DNA of 64,000 bases. Origin: Geobacteraceae bacterium. Its GTDB lineage: Bacteria; Desulfobacterota; Desulfuromonadia; Geobacterales; Geobacteraceae. The notes beneath the pieces were generated by a model. The model was given only the letters and a program-made list of their open reading frames with translations. It searched no databases and had not been told where the DNA came from. The stretch lies in assembly GCA_024281055.1 (NCBI GenBank), contig JAMXLF010000019.1, forward strand, positions 44,869 to 108,868, written 5' to 3'. Both the position numbers and the translations under genes were made by a program. Shown here piece after piece: positions 9,137 through 18,121 of the stretch (position 1 is its first letter; every line of letters starts with the position of its first letter).

Positions 9137-10186
9137 CTACTCCTCGATCCGGATGCGGGAACGGAGCTCTTCCGACAGGAGGAGCTGAGCGCCGGTCACA
9201 ACAACCCTGCCGGCGCCGGACAAGCCGCCGGCGACGAACCAGCCACCCTGGACGGGATGCCCGGTCGGGATCTCGATACGCTCATACTCTTCCCCGTTCC
9301 GCTGCAGATAGCCCCATGCCCTTCCCCGCCACCAGACCACTGCCGCCGCTGGGGCGAAAACCCCTTTCGCTGTCACTCCGACGGAGATGGTCGCGACGAC
9401 GTTCATGCCGGGGAGAAGCGTACCGGCCGAGGGAGAAGCGAGGTAATAGTAACTTGCACCCTGAATATCCCGCTGCATCCGGGGCGATCGGGAGACGAGC
9501 CGCGCATTCACCGGCCTGCCCACCATTCCCTTTACCTGGATCGAGCGTGGCGGGGAAGGGATCGGGGCGGCAGCGGGAACGGTAAGCAGGACGAGCGCCA
9601 CCTCCTGCCTGACCAGCCTCTCCAGGACCGGATTTCCCTCCATGAGCCAGCCTGCGATAACACCGCCCCAGCGCTCCCGGGCGGTCCAGTGAAGATTGCG
9701 ATACGACCGCTCGGCAGTCCGGACTTCGGCCTCGTCGGAGCGCAGTTTCCCTTCGGCGCTTTGCAGCACCTTGTCGGAGACGTTATGATTGTTGTCGTGC
9801 AGCTCTTTCAGGCGAAGGTATTCGTTACGGGAGACCGCAAGCTGGGCGCGCCTTTTTTCCAGTTCTCCCGATGCCTTGGCGTAATCGTTCAGCCACAGGA
9901 GAAGCTCCCCCATGTCCACCACCGTTCCGTAGGCCATCAATTCCCCGGACCGGACGATCTCTGCGAGTGGTTCTGCCCGAATGCCGCTCTGCGCCGCCGC
10001 TCCTTTCCGCAGGACGACGAGATTGCCGCTCGTCGGAGCCCGGACCACGCCAGGCGGAGCGCCGGCACGTTCCCGTTCCTCTTCCCTGCCGGACTCCCCG
10101 TGCCTTGCCACAAATGCCCAGATCAGGAGCGCGACGAGGGCTGCCAGGAGAACGGCTATGGCGACTGTCTTCCCGCGTACGTTCAT
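9137..10186 (-). CDS. Periplasmic adaptor of the RND efflux system (CusB/HlyD-like)
   Basis: The 349-residue membrane fusion protein begins with an uncleaved anchor helix (about 7-28). It then has a short lipoyl half, a helical hairpin (about 95-150, SGELEKRRAQLAVSRNEYLR), a second lipoyl half and C-terminal beta-barrel/membrane-proximal domains (KGMVGRPVNARLV, LLPGMNVVATISVG, VVVTGAQLLLSEEL). It links the inner-membrane pump to the outer-membrane channel across the periplasm. Its ATG overlaps the stop codon of the outer-membrane factor gene, and the pump follows 3 bases after it. I see no Met-rich or His-rich metal-binding N-terminus like that of CusB. Confidence 0.88.
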   Translation of the reverse strand: MNVRGKTVAIAVLLAALVALLIWAFVARHGESGREEERERAGAPPGVVRAPTSGNLVVLRKGAAAQSGIRAEPLAEIVRSGELMAYGTVVDMGELLLWLNDYAKASGELEKRRAQLAVSRNEYLRLKELHDNNHNVSDKVLQSAEGKLRSDEAEVRTAERSYRNLHWTARERWGGVIAGWLMEGNPVLERLVRQEVALVLLTVPAAAPIPSPPRSIQVKGMVGRPVNARLVSRSPRMQRDIQGASYYYLASPSAGTLLPGMNVVATISVGVTAKGVFAPAAAVVWWRGRAWGYLQRNGEEYERIEIPTGHPVQGGWFVAGGLSGAGRVVVTGAQLLLSEELRSRIRIEE

Positions 10187-11607
10187 CGTCCCTCCTCCCG
10201 GTTTTCCAGAACCATCGGAGCATGCGGTGCTGAAGGCGTCTCCGGGGTAAGCGGGTAATAGAGGGCTTCTTCCAGTGCGCCCAAGGCTTCCTGCGCGTCA
10301 CTCAAGGCGCTCACGCGGGAAAGACCGGACCCGACATAGTCGAGCCGGGCACTGATCAGGACCACGCGATCCACCTCGCCGGCGTCGTACATGGCCTGTG
10401 CCGACTGATAGTGGCTCTTCTGCGTCGTAAGCAGGCTCTCCGCAGCGGCCAGCTTCTGCGTGGCTGCCTCAAACGAAGCGGCTGCCCGGTCGATGTCGCC
10501 GATGATCCTTCCCTGGAGGGTGACAAAGGCGGCTTCGGCCTGAGCCCGCCGTGCCTCCGCCTCGGCAATCGGGCCTTCATTCCGGTTCAGAATGGGCAGG
10601 GTAAGCGCAACGCCGAAGGCCCATTCGTTTTGCCCCTGGTCCCACGTATAGCCGGGAAGCAGGTTAATATCCGGATACTGTCTGGCTATCTCCAGCTGCA
10701 GCGAGGATTCGGCAGCCTCGTACACGGCAAGGGCGGCCAGTATGTCGGGCCGGCTCAGAAGCGCCCGGCGGCGCAGGTCGGGCACGGAGAACGATGCGGG
10801 AGAAGGGAGCTCTTCCACCGTCTCCGTGGAGACGGCTACTTTATTGAAGGCGCCGACCGGCAGACCGATGGCAGAGGCAACCTGCACCCGAGCCTCCCCT
10901 TCCCGTTTCTGCACGCCGCGAAGCTGCAGTTCTGCACGGTCGAGGAGCACCTGCGCGGCGAGCACCTCACTGGCGGCCACTTCGCCCGCAGCCGCACGCT
11001 GCCGAACCATCGAGACAAGTTCCGCCAGTTCCTCTGTCTCCTGCCCGCGCAGGGTTGCCTCCTGCCGCGCCAGGGAGAGGCCGAGCATCGCCTTGCGCAC
11101 ATGGCCCCTCACCCGCCAGGCGGTGGCGACCGTCTCGAAACTGGCAGCCCGGGCGAGGTACCTGGCCCGGTTCAGCCGGTATCCCCTTTTGCCGGCCGTT
11201 TCAATGGGGATATCGAGAGCGGCAATCAGGAACCAGGGGGATACGTCGGAAGGGGGATTGGCGGAGAACTGGGGGGTGACGCTCAGGGATGGATTGGGAC
11301 GGGCACCTGCCGTGATCACGGCAGCCTTGGCGCCTTTTTCCCCGGCCCTGGCCACGGCCAGATCCGGGTGATAATAGAGGGCCGCCAGCGAAAGGAGGGT
11401 GAAATCCCATGATTGGGGCGGCCAGGTGGTGATTTCCCGGCCCAGGTGCCCTTCGAGGAATTTCCTGAGGGCCGGGTCGTCAAGAGTGCGCTTTTCGAAG
11501 CCGGCAGCTTTTTCCTCAGGCGAGAACGGCTTCGGATGATACACCGCGCACCCGGCGATCTGCAAAACAATCACAAACGCGCTGACTATGTTTCGCAGTC
11601 TTTTCAT
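10183..11607 (-). CDS. TolC-family outer membrane efflux lipoprotein
   Basis: The product of about 474 residues is an outer-membrane factor: a lipoprotein signal (MKRLRN..., lipobox LQIAGC at about 17-20) followed by two OEP repeats with long amphipathic helices (RQEATLRGQETEELAELVSM and DRAAASFEAATQKLAAAESL) and strand segments such as VALTLPILNRNEG. It would form the trimeric exit duct of the pump encoded downstream. ATG at 11607 is preferred because it places the lipobox correctly; an upstream in-frame GTG at 11640 would bury it. The stop codon overlaps the adaptor start. This is the first gene of the efflux operon; a DUF4136-like lipoprotein gene lies 132 bases upstream. Confidence 0.87.
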   Translation of the reverse strand: MKRLRNIVSAFVIVLQIAGCAVYHPKPFSPEEKAAGFEKRTLDDPALRKFLEGHLGREITTWPPQSWDFTLLSLAALYYHPDLAVARAGEKGAKAAVITAGARPNPSLSVTPQFSANPPSDVSPWFLIAALDIPIETAGKRGYRLNRARYLARAASFETVATAWRVRGHVRKAMLGLSLARQEATLRGQETEELAELVSMVRQRAAAGEVAASEVLAAQVLLDRAELQLRGVQKREGEARVQVASAIGLPVGAFNKVAVSTETVEELPSPASFSVPDLRRRALLSRPDILAALAVYEAAESSLQLEIARQYPDINLLPGYTWDQGQNEWAFGVALTLPILNRNEGPIAEAEARRAQAEAAFVTLQGRIIGDIDRAAASFEAATQKLAAAESLLTTQKSHYQSAQAMYDAGEVDRVVLISARLDYVGSGLSRVSALSDAQEALGALEEALYYPLTPETPSAPHAPMVLENREEGR

Positions 11608-11739
11608 GACAACCGCCTGCCCCGGCAGCTTGGCTATCACCTCGGTCGCATCAGCTCACTGCCACTCATGCCGGCACTCCCGTAGAACCGCACTGAAGAT
11701 CAATCGCCGCAGATGGGCCATCCGATCAGCGTGTGTCGC

Positions 11740-12360
11740 TCAAATCAGGCCTGCCTTGGCGAGGGCCTGGGCAACCAGCCGTGCAAGGTCCTTGCTGACA
11801 GTGACGACCTTCCCCGGCTCCGATGTCTGCAAATTGGCGGCCCATATCAGGCTGTCGGTTCGTGCCTCAAGAAGATTCACCTGTATCGATGCAACCTCAT
11901 AGGTTGAAATGTACGGCGGCCCGTAGAAAGGCACCATGCCGTAGTCGCCGTAGTAGTACCACGGCGGGCCTGTCGGATACCAGTAATCGTAGTAGGGGTA
12001 GCTGGACTGGACATACATCTGTTCCTCGACCCTCACGGTCTGCACTGTGAGCACCGCATCCGCCCCGGATTCCTTTACCGCTTTTGACAGCGCTTTTTGG
12101 TCAGGCTTCCCGTCAGTGGGTAGCAGAGTATAACTCGACACCGCCTCGACGCCGCTTGCCCTGAGTTCATTGGCGATGACATCCTCAAAAAGTCGCCGCT
12201 TTTCTTCGATCCTGGTTATGCTCACGACCAGCACCTTGTGAAATCTCACGCTGGGAATGCCAGGATTGCGCCAGGTATCCACCAGGGACGTCGTTGCACA
12301 GGAAGCCAGTAACGAAGCCACGCCGATGAGGATCAGCATTTTTGCGAACATCGACCGCAT
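11740..12360 (-). CDS. DUF4136-like lipoprotein
   Basis: The 206-residue protein has a lipoprotein signal (LLASC, lipid-attached Cys near residue 21). Its fold matches DUF4136-type periplasmic lipoproteins: TTSLVDTWRNP, then VLVVSITRIEEKRRLFEDVI, and a C-terminal half ending in an amphipathic helix. A Tyr/Pro-rich insert (about residues 120-150) is typical of this group. No enzymatic role is known. GGAGGT sits 5 bases before the ATG at 12360. It lies between the MRJP-like gene and the efflux operon in the same direction and may be co-transcribed with either. Confidence 0.75.
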   Translation of the reverse strand: MRSMFAKMLILIGVASLLASCATTSLVDTWRNPGIPSVRFHKVLVVSITRIEEKRRLFEDVIANELRASGVEAVSSYTLLPTDGKPDQKALSKAVKESGADAVLTVQTVRVEEQMYVQSSYPYYDYWYPTGPPWYYYGDYGMVPFYGPPYISTYEVASIQVNLLEARTDSLIWAANLQTSEPGKVVTVSKDLARLVAQALAKAGLI

Positions 12361-12445
12361 ATGGCACCTCCTCTATGTTGCTGGGTACATCTCCCGGTCC
12401 GATTATCTCGGGAGAACGATTTTGCAGAGCATGTCTGTGCTACGC

Positions 12446-13603
12446 TCAGGAACCGGGCATTACCGTTTTGCGAACCCTGAAGATCTTATACGGCGGCGTC
12501 CGCAGATCCTTGCCATCATTGAGGCAGGGAAGCCGGTCGAACTGGGACGTCGTAAAGTAAAGAACGTCAGTGGGAGCGGTACTTACGCTGTCCGGCCATA
12601 GCAATCTGTCGTCCCGGGCCAGTGTCGCCACCCCACCGTCAGATACTCGATAGCGCTTGACCGCATTCTCTTCGGGAGCGGTCAGGTGGAGGTTGTAGTC
12701 ACTATCCATGGCGATCCCGTCGGCGGCGCCGGTATCCGCCAGGCGCTCCACGTGTTCGCCCAGATTTTTGCCGGTGATCATGGGATCGTTCAAATAGCTA
12801 GTCCGGACCCGGTACAGTGTTCGCGCCGTGAGCGCATGGTAGTAAAGGAACATGCTATCGGGGTCCAAGGCGATGCCGTCCACGTGGAGTTGCACCGGTT
12901 TCCCCGTTTCATCCCGCAACTCCTTCCCGTGAACGCTGAGCACCATACCCGGTTCGGCCTTGGTTGAGGGGTCATCGGCCAGCTTCCGCCAGCTCAGCCC
13001 GTTGTCGAGGTCGGTGACGATCAGGGCGCCGGTGCCTGTGTCGCTTATGTAGGCATAGCTCTGCCACTGGTCGACGCAGACGTTGCGCAAGAAGCTTTCA
13101 GGCAGCACGGTGGTGTTGTCGAAGGCGATCACCTTCCATACCCGGTCGGTGCCGAGATCAATCCCGACGAGTTTCGCCCTATTGGGGAATCTCCCCTTGC
13201 AGTAGGCCGAGGGTGAATCGAGGACCCAAAGGATGTTTTCTCCGTCCACGAACATACCCTGCGCGGCGATGAAATGGGTGTCGGGTCGGCTCTCTTCCGC
13301 GTTCCCCCAGCTATTCCACTCCTTGTCCGGGTAGGGGCGGAGAGAACCGTCAGCCAGGACTTCGGCCACGGCATAGGTAATCTTCCCGTCCCAGCGGGGG
13401 AAGGAGACGAAGATCCGCCCTTCCCGGGACACGGCAATGCCCGCAACCTGGTCGGTGAAAGAGGCGTATTCCAGCAATTCTCCCCGAATGTCGGGCAGCG
13501 AAGCGTTGTAGCTTACGGGATTGACGACGCAGCCGGCGAGACATGCGAGCGTTATTGAGACAAGAGAGAACGCCGTGACCCAAATTCGTAGTGTACCGTA
13601 CAT
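12446..13603 (-). CDS. Major royal jelly/Yellow-family secreted lipoprotein
   Basis: The 385-residue product begins with a lipoprotein signal (LACLAGC). It then shows the order of motifs of the MRJP/Yellow six-bladed propeller family: VAGIAVSREGRIFVSFPRW, GMFVDGENILWVLDSPS, AKLVGIDLGTDRVWKVI, SYAYISDTGTGALIVTDL, LHVDGIALDPDSMFLYYHAL and DGIAMDSDYNLHLTAPEENA. Bacterial members are uncharacterised; they are usually extracytoplasmic and may bind small ligands. ATG at 13603 is chosen over a longer frame because AAGGGGAG lies just before it and because it puts the signal peptide first. It follows the second YfdX gene by 34 bases, suggesting one transcript. Confidence 0.8.
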   Translation of the reverse strand: MYGTLRIWVTAFSLVSITLACLAGCVVNPVSYNASLPDIRGELLEYASFTDQVAGIAVSREGRIFVSFPRWDGKITYAVAEVLADGSLRPYPDKEWNSWGNAEESRPDTHFIAAQGMFVDGENILWVLDSPSAYCKGRFPNRAKLVGIDLGTDRVWKVIAFDNTTVLPESFLRNVCVDQWQSYAYISDTGTGALIVTDLDNGLSWRKLADDPSTKAEPGMVLSVHGKELRDETGKPVQLHVDGIALDPDSMFLYYHALTARTLYRVRTSYLNDPMITGKNLGEHVERLADTGAADGIAMDSDYNLHLTAPEENAVKRYRVSDGGVATLARDDRLLWPDSVSTAPTDVLYFTTSQFDRLPCLNDGKDLRTPPYKIFRVRKTVMPGS

Positions 13604-13637
13604 CGGGCTCCCCTTTCGTTGTCGCCGCTCGTTCAGC

Positions 13638-14942
13638 TTACCCGCTCTCTTCCATCTCCTGAACCATATCACTCGATTTCACATGGTGAATCATCTCGCC
13701 CAAATCTTCGATGATGGCATCATACGATTCCCGGATCGCTGCACCGCTGTCCGCGGGACGTAGCTTGAGCTGCGCCAGTTTCTTCTCTGTCGTCACAATC
13801 TTCTGCTGCACGGCAACTCCTGTAAGCCCGCTCTTCGAGGCTTTCTCCAGATACGTTTCCGCCCGGTCAAGTTCTTTGACCGCCCGAGCCGGCTCCCCCG
13901 CAGTCACTTGGTAGCTCTCGGCACAGGCCACATGCAGTTTTGCCTCGATCAACAGGTACTCGCGCGGTTGGATGGTCTCCTCTTCCGACCAGCCGGCAGC
14001 AAGGTAGTCTGCCTCACGCTCGGCCAATGCCTTGCTCCGTTCCCAGGCGGAAAGGAGCGCTGTTCCTCCTGCTTTTCCCCCGGCGTCGATCTTTCTCTCA
14101 AGCTCCGCCACGTCCTTGAGGAGTTGCCCCGCCTCTTCCCGTCCCTTCGCATCACCCAGTTTTGAGGCCTGCTCCAGGTACGTCTTCGCCTGCTCGACGT
14201 ACATCCGGGCATCGGCGGTATTCCCTGCGGAATACCGTTTGACGGCAAGCCAGAAGCTCCTCTTCGCACGATGCAGCGGAGATTTCACTATTATCGAGAT
14301 CGCCTGCGTCTTCTGCTCGGCAAGCTTCAGCGCAGCGTCTGCCTTTGCCACGTTCCCGCCGGCCAGATCCCTTCGTGCTTCATCGATGTATTTCTCCGCG
14401 TCGAGAAGGGGTAGTTCCACCTCGACGGTCACCAGACTCTTGTCGGCCAGTGCCAGTTCCCGTCCGGCACCACCTTTGTCATTTTTTTCCAGGTATGCCC
14501 TGGCCGCGTCCAGGCGTTGCCTGGCCCTGTCAGTCGGAAGGTAGTCTTCCGTCTCATCAAGCGCGGCATAAATGGCCGGCAGATCACGCAGCACCTGTTC
14601 CGCGGGCTCGAATTCCAGATGCTTTCGGGCAATCCCTATCCTGTTTCTCACCGTAGCCGATGAAAGGTCGTCGCGAATCGTTCCCGCGATCCGTGCCGCC
14701 TCAGCCACGTCATACCTGGCTCTCTCGGGCTCGTTCCCATGGATGTCCGCGCGGGCCTGCACGATGTGACGCAGCGCATCGACGGTCGTTCGGTCGATCA
14801 CGGTCTCCTCCTGCGGGGGCAGGCTCCGGTAAAGCCCTTGCCCCGCGTGGAGATAGCGAAACTGGTACACGGAAATACCCGTCGCTGTCAATGACAGGGC
14901 GACCGTCAGCACAACTGCAAGGGTAAGAGGCGTTTTTTGCAT
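13638..14942 (-). CDS. YfdX family periplasmic protein (copy 2)
   Basis: The 434-residue protein is a paralogue of the product of 4583-5839. It shares DALRHIVQARADIHGNEPE, LPAIYAALDETEDYLPTD, TVEVELPLLDAEKYIDEA and SAWERSKALAEREADYLAAG with only small changes. The N-terminus has a hydrophobic segment (about 5-27) that is a signal peptide or anchor. It is rich in charged amphipathic helices. Two YfdX genes on either side of an efflux operon suggest duplication, or a stress regulon in which the periplasmic proteins work with the pump. Confidence 0.84.
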   Translation of the reverse strand: MQKTPLTLAVVLTVALSLTATGISVYQFRYLHAGQGLYRSLPPQEETVIDRTTVDALRHIVQARADIHGNEPERARYDVAEAARIAGTIRDDLSSATVRNRIGIARKHLEFEPAEQVLRDLPAIYAALDETEDYLPTDRARQRLDAARAYLEKNDKGGAGRELALADKSLVTVEVELPLLDAEKYIDEARRDLAGGNVAKADAALKLAEQKTQAISIIVKSPLHRAKRSFWLAVKRYSAGNTADARMYVEQAKTYLEQASKLGDAKGREEAGQLLKDVAELERKIDAGGKAGGTALLSAWERSKALAEREADYLAAGWSEEETIQPREYLLIEAKLHVACAESYQVTAGEPARAVKELDRAETYLEKASKSGLTGVAVQQKIVTTEKKLAQLKLRPADSGAAIRESYDAIIEDLGEMIHHVKSSDMVQEMEESG

Positions 14943-15118
14943 AGTGCCGTCCTTTATCCAGGAATGATGAACGTCAGCTCTGTTCGATCAGCTTGATTAT
15001 CTCGGGCACCGCTCGCTTCATGACCGTCTGCAGAACCGCTGCCATCAATACAGTGAAAATACCTTAACAAAGTGTACCTGCACATCCGCTCGCTGCAACA
15101 TGCCCGACAGCTGAGACA

Positions 15119-17779
15119 TCATGGCTGAGAGGGACCACGGGTGACCTGAACGAAAGCGCTCGGCCGTATCCAGCGGGCGAACGCCTTTCGGACCTGGGCG
15201 GCGGTGGTCGTACGGTAGCGCTCGGCAGCCTGTGCCGGCTCGTCCAGGGGGAGGTCGTGCAGGACCAGGTCGAGGAACTCCGCCGCGATGCTGCCGGCGC
15301 TCGTCCTGTCCAAGAGCATCTGGCGCAGAAGGAGCGTCTTGGCCTGGCGCAGCTCATGGGCGGAAACCGGCTCACGCTGCATTCGGTAGAGGTTGCGCTC
15401 GACCAGGTCGCGGGCTTTCGTGACGTTGTTCGGGTCGCAGCCGTAGAAGACCCCGAACAGCGAACGGGTCTTGCCGGCATGGAGGAACGCCTCGACGGTG
15501 TAGACCAGCCCGGCCCGCTCCCGCAGGTCGCGGTAGAGCCTCGTCGCATAGAAGCCCCCCGACAGGACGTGGAGGCCGACCTGCAGCGGGTAATAATCGG
15601 GGTTTTCCCTGGTGAGCCCTATGGTCTCGGCCAGCGTCACCTCGTCCTGCACCCGGCTCTTGTCCGGCACGCTCACGGCAGACGGCCCGTTGAGGGGAAC
15701 CGGCGGGAGATCGGTTGCCGGCCGGGGACCTTCGGCCCGCCAGGCGCCGAACTCCTTCTCTATTACCTCTTTGGCCTGCGCCGGGGCCACCGCACCGATG
15801 ACGACAATGGTCGTGAGGTCCGGCCGGAACACGGTCCGGTGGTAGTTTCTGACGTCGTCAAGGGTAAGGGCGGCGACCGTCTCGGGGGTGGCATGGCGCA
15901 ATGCAGGATCATCCCTGGGATAGAGCCCCTTGTCCAGTGCGCGTCCCGCGAGCCAGCCCGGGCTTTCCAGCTTTCCGGCCAGGGCGGCGGCGGTTTCCGT
16001 CCGGACGACCTTGAACGCCTCCGGGGGGAGAGCCGGACGGAGAAGGTTGTCGGCGAGGAGGTGGACTCCCTGCGCAAAATGCTCCTTCAGGACGTTCAGT
16101 GAAAAGCTCGCCCCGGCCGTCTCGTCGGCGGCAATGTCGTCGAGCGCCCTCTGGAAGGCGAGCCGGTCGAGGGAGGTGGTCCCGTAGGAGAAGAGCCCGT
16201 CAAGTACGCTATCGACCCCTTCTTTCCCCCGGGGTGTTTCCAGGAAAGGGTTGTTCTTGACCCGGCCGTAGACCCCCACGGTGCCGTTTGTGGCTGTTGG
16301 CAAAATGATGAGGCGCAGGCCGTTGGCGAGCCGGAAGTCGGCCGGCTTCTTCCCGGTGGCCAGGGCCGGCAGGGCCGTAGTGAGGTTGGCGGCCCATGCC
16401 GGAAGCTTGACCGGCTTGACGTTCTTCGAGACGAACGACTCATTGCCCCGGCTGAACCCCTTTGCCTCGACCGGTTTTCCCGACGGCCGCGGAATGAGAA
16501 GGGCGGTAATCGCCGTGTCGTTCACGAGGTACATACGGGCAACCCGGTTGACATCCTCGACGGTGACACGCCGGATGGCTGCTATGTCGTCGTCGGGACA
16601 GGTTCGTCCCTCGATGGCAACCGCCTGTGACCACATGAATGCCTGCCCGGCGATGGAGTTCTTCTCGTACTCGGCATCGGCGACCTCGTGCCGTTTCGCC
16701 GCGTCCACCAGCTCGGGCGGAATGCCGTTCTTCACATATCCGGCAACGATCTCCTTCATTATGGCGATGAGCCGTTTGCCGTCGTCTCCCTGGGGGAACG
16801 CTGCCGTGGTAAAACCGGCTCCCCCCTTCGGCAGCATCATCCCCTCGAATCCGATGGCAAGGGCTTTTCCCTCGGTAACCAGGTTATAGAGATTGCCCCG
16901 CTGGCTCTCCAGGACATCTCCCAGTATCTGTCCCGCCGCATAGTCGGGATTCTCATAGCCGGGGAGCCGGTAGGCAACGACGGCGAGGCCGTAGGGAAGG
17001 TTCGATTCGAGCTCGAAAAAGGCCGCCTTGAGCGGCTGCAGTGCAACGGTAGGCCGCGGGGGCAGATGACGTGCTGGAATCGTTCCGAATATCCGACGTA
17101 CCATTGTCAGAGTATGTGCCGGGTCGACATCGCCCACGATGATGAGGACGGCGTTGTTGGGCGCGTACCAGTCGCGGTGAAACTTCTGGAGCATGGCCGC
17201 GGTCGTCTTGTCAAAAGAGGTGCGGGTGCCGAGGGCATCATGCTCGTAGGGGGTCCCGTCGAAAAGGTTTTCCAGAAGCCGGACGCTCAGCAGGTACTCC
17301 GGGTTCGAGAGGTCCTGCGCGACCTCCTGCTCGATGGCTCCACGCTCCTCCTCCCACGCTTTCCGGCTGTCGATGATTCCCTGCATGCGGAGCGCCTCGA
17401 CGCGAAGTGCCGGTTCGAGGTCTTTGACCGCGACCGTGGCCAGATACTGGGTCACCACCTGCTGGGTGTCGGCGTTGAAGTCACCCCCGGCGGCGGCGAT
17501 GATCGTGGAAAGCTGGTCGGCCGAAAGCCCCGGGCTGCCGCGGAACATCATGTGCTCCTGGGCGTGCGCCATGCCGGGAAAGCCGGGTGGGGCCTCCACG
17601 GAGCCGACGAGGTAGTTGAGCTGGACCGCGACGGCCGGTGCCAGGGTATTGCGGACGACGATCACCCTGAGGCCGTTCGGCAGGGTGCCACGACTGATGT
17701 CTGCGGCCGCTGCCGGTGGTAAAAGCGACATGAAGATGGCACATGCCAGGAAGAGAGCGCGAAACAAGCTGGTCTGCAT
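15119..17779 (-). CDS. M16 family zinc metalloprotease (pitrilysin-like)
   Basis: The 886-residue exported protease has a signal peptide (about 1-26, ending AAAA) and two M16 halves. The first half carries the inverted zinc motif HAQEH (72-76), with E152 of the EERGAIEQEV stretch as the likely third ligand. The second half (from about 480) has the degenerate, non-catalytic fold plus the R/Y-containing segment YATRLYRDLRERAGLVYTVE that binds substrate. Such enzymes cut peptides inside a closed chamber; this one would be periplasmic. ATG at 17779 is chosen because GGAGA precedes it and the signal peptide starts there; a frame from 17878 would add 33 residues. The next gene downstream is YfdX copy 2, 176 bases away. 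Confidence 0.9.
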   Translation of the reverse strand: MQTSLFRALFLACAIFMSLLPPAAAADISRGTLPNGLRVIVVRNTLAPAVAVQLNYLVGSVEAPPGFPGMAHAQEHMMFRGSPGLSADQLSTIIAAAGGDFNADTQQVVTQYLATVAVKDLEPALRVEALRMQGIIDSRKAWEEERGAIEQEVAQDLSNPEYLLSVRLLENLFDGTPYEHDALGTRTSFDKTTAAMLQKFHRDWYAPNNAVLIIVGDVDPAHTLTMVRRIFGTIPARHLPPRPTVALQPLKAAFFELESNLPYGLAVVAYRLPGYENPDYAAGQILGDVLESQRGNLYNLVTEGKALAIGFEGMMLPKGGAGFTTAAFPQGDDGKRLIAIMKEIVAGYVKNGIPPELVDAAKRHEVADAEYEKNSIAGQAFMWSQAVAIEGRTCPDDDIAAIRRVTVEDVNRVARMYLVNDTAITALLIPRPSGKPVEAKGFSRGNESFVSKNVKPVKLPAWAANLTTALPALATGKKPADFRLANGLRLIILPTATNGTVGVYGRVKNNPFLETPRGKEGVDSVLDGLFSYGTTSLDRLAFQRALDDIAADETAGASFSLNVLKEHFAQGVHLLADNLLRPALPPEAFKVVRTETAAALAGKLESPGWLAGRALDKGLYPRDDPALRHATPETVAALTLDDVRNYHRTVFRPDLTTIVVIGAVAPAQAKEVIEKEFGAWRAEGPRPATDLPPVPLNGPSAVSVPDKSRVQDEVTLAETIGLTRENPDYYPLQVGLHVLSGGFYATRLYRDLRERAGLVYTVEAFLHAGKTRSLFGVFYGCDPNNVTKARDLVERNLYRMQREPVSAHELRQAKTLLLRQMLLDRTSAGSIAAEFLDLVLHDLPLDEPAQAAERYRTTTAAQVRKAFARWIRPSAFVQVTRGPSQP

Positions 17780-18121
17780 ACTGTCTCCGTGCCTGAAGGG
17801 GTTCACAATGAGTGTACCGTAGGAGACGCTCGGGTCAACCACGGCTTGGCGAACCGAAATGTTAGGTGTGGAGGACAACGAGGCACCTTTTTACCTGCTT
17901 GCAATCGTCCTTTTTTGTGCTCTATTTGGTAACAGCAGGTCAATACAGCCGTAAACCGAGGCCCAGCCCAAAAGACATCACGCGGGAGAGGCGCCTCCCG
18001 ATAGCCGAAGAAGTCTTCTTCGCGCTTGCCTCATGGTCCTGAACTGTATTTTCATCGTCTTTGAACTCATATGATGGAAGTATGAAGTGGTTCTGCGAAT
18101 TCACCATGGGAGACCTGAAAC
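17780..18121. other. Divergent intergenic region with two small palindromes
   Basis: This gap separates the minus-strand M16 protease from the plus-strand S41 gene and should hold both promoters. It contains a near-palindrome GGGAGAGGCGCCTCCC (17984-17999) and a perfect inverted repeat GAAGAAG-T-CTTCTTC (18007-18021), either of which could be a regulator site. A 79-residue minus-strand frame across it has no recognisable features. Confidence 0.4.

Noticed and set aside
8834..10258. 474-codon plus-strand frame opposite the RND adaptor
   Set aside because: Low-complexity H/R/G/P-rich translation and full overlap with the adaptor gene, whose family match is clear.
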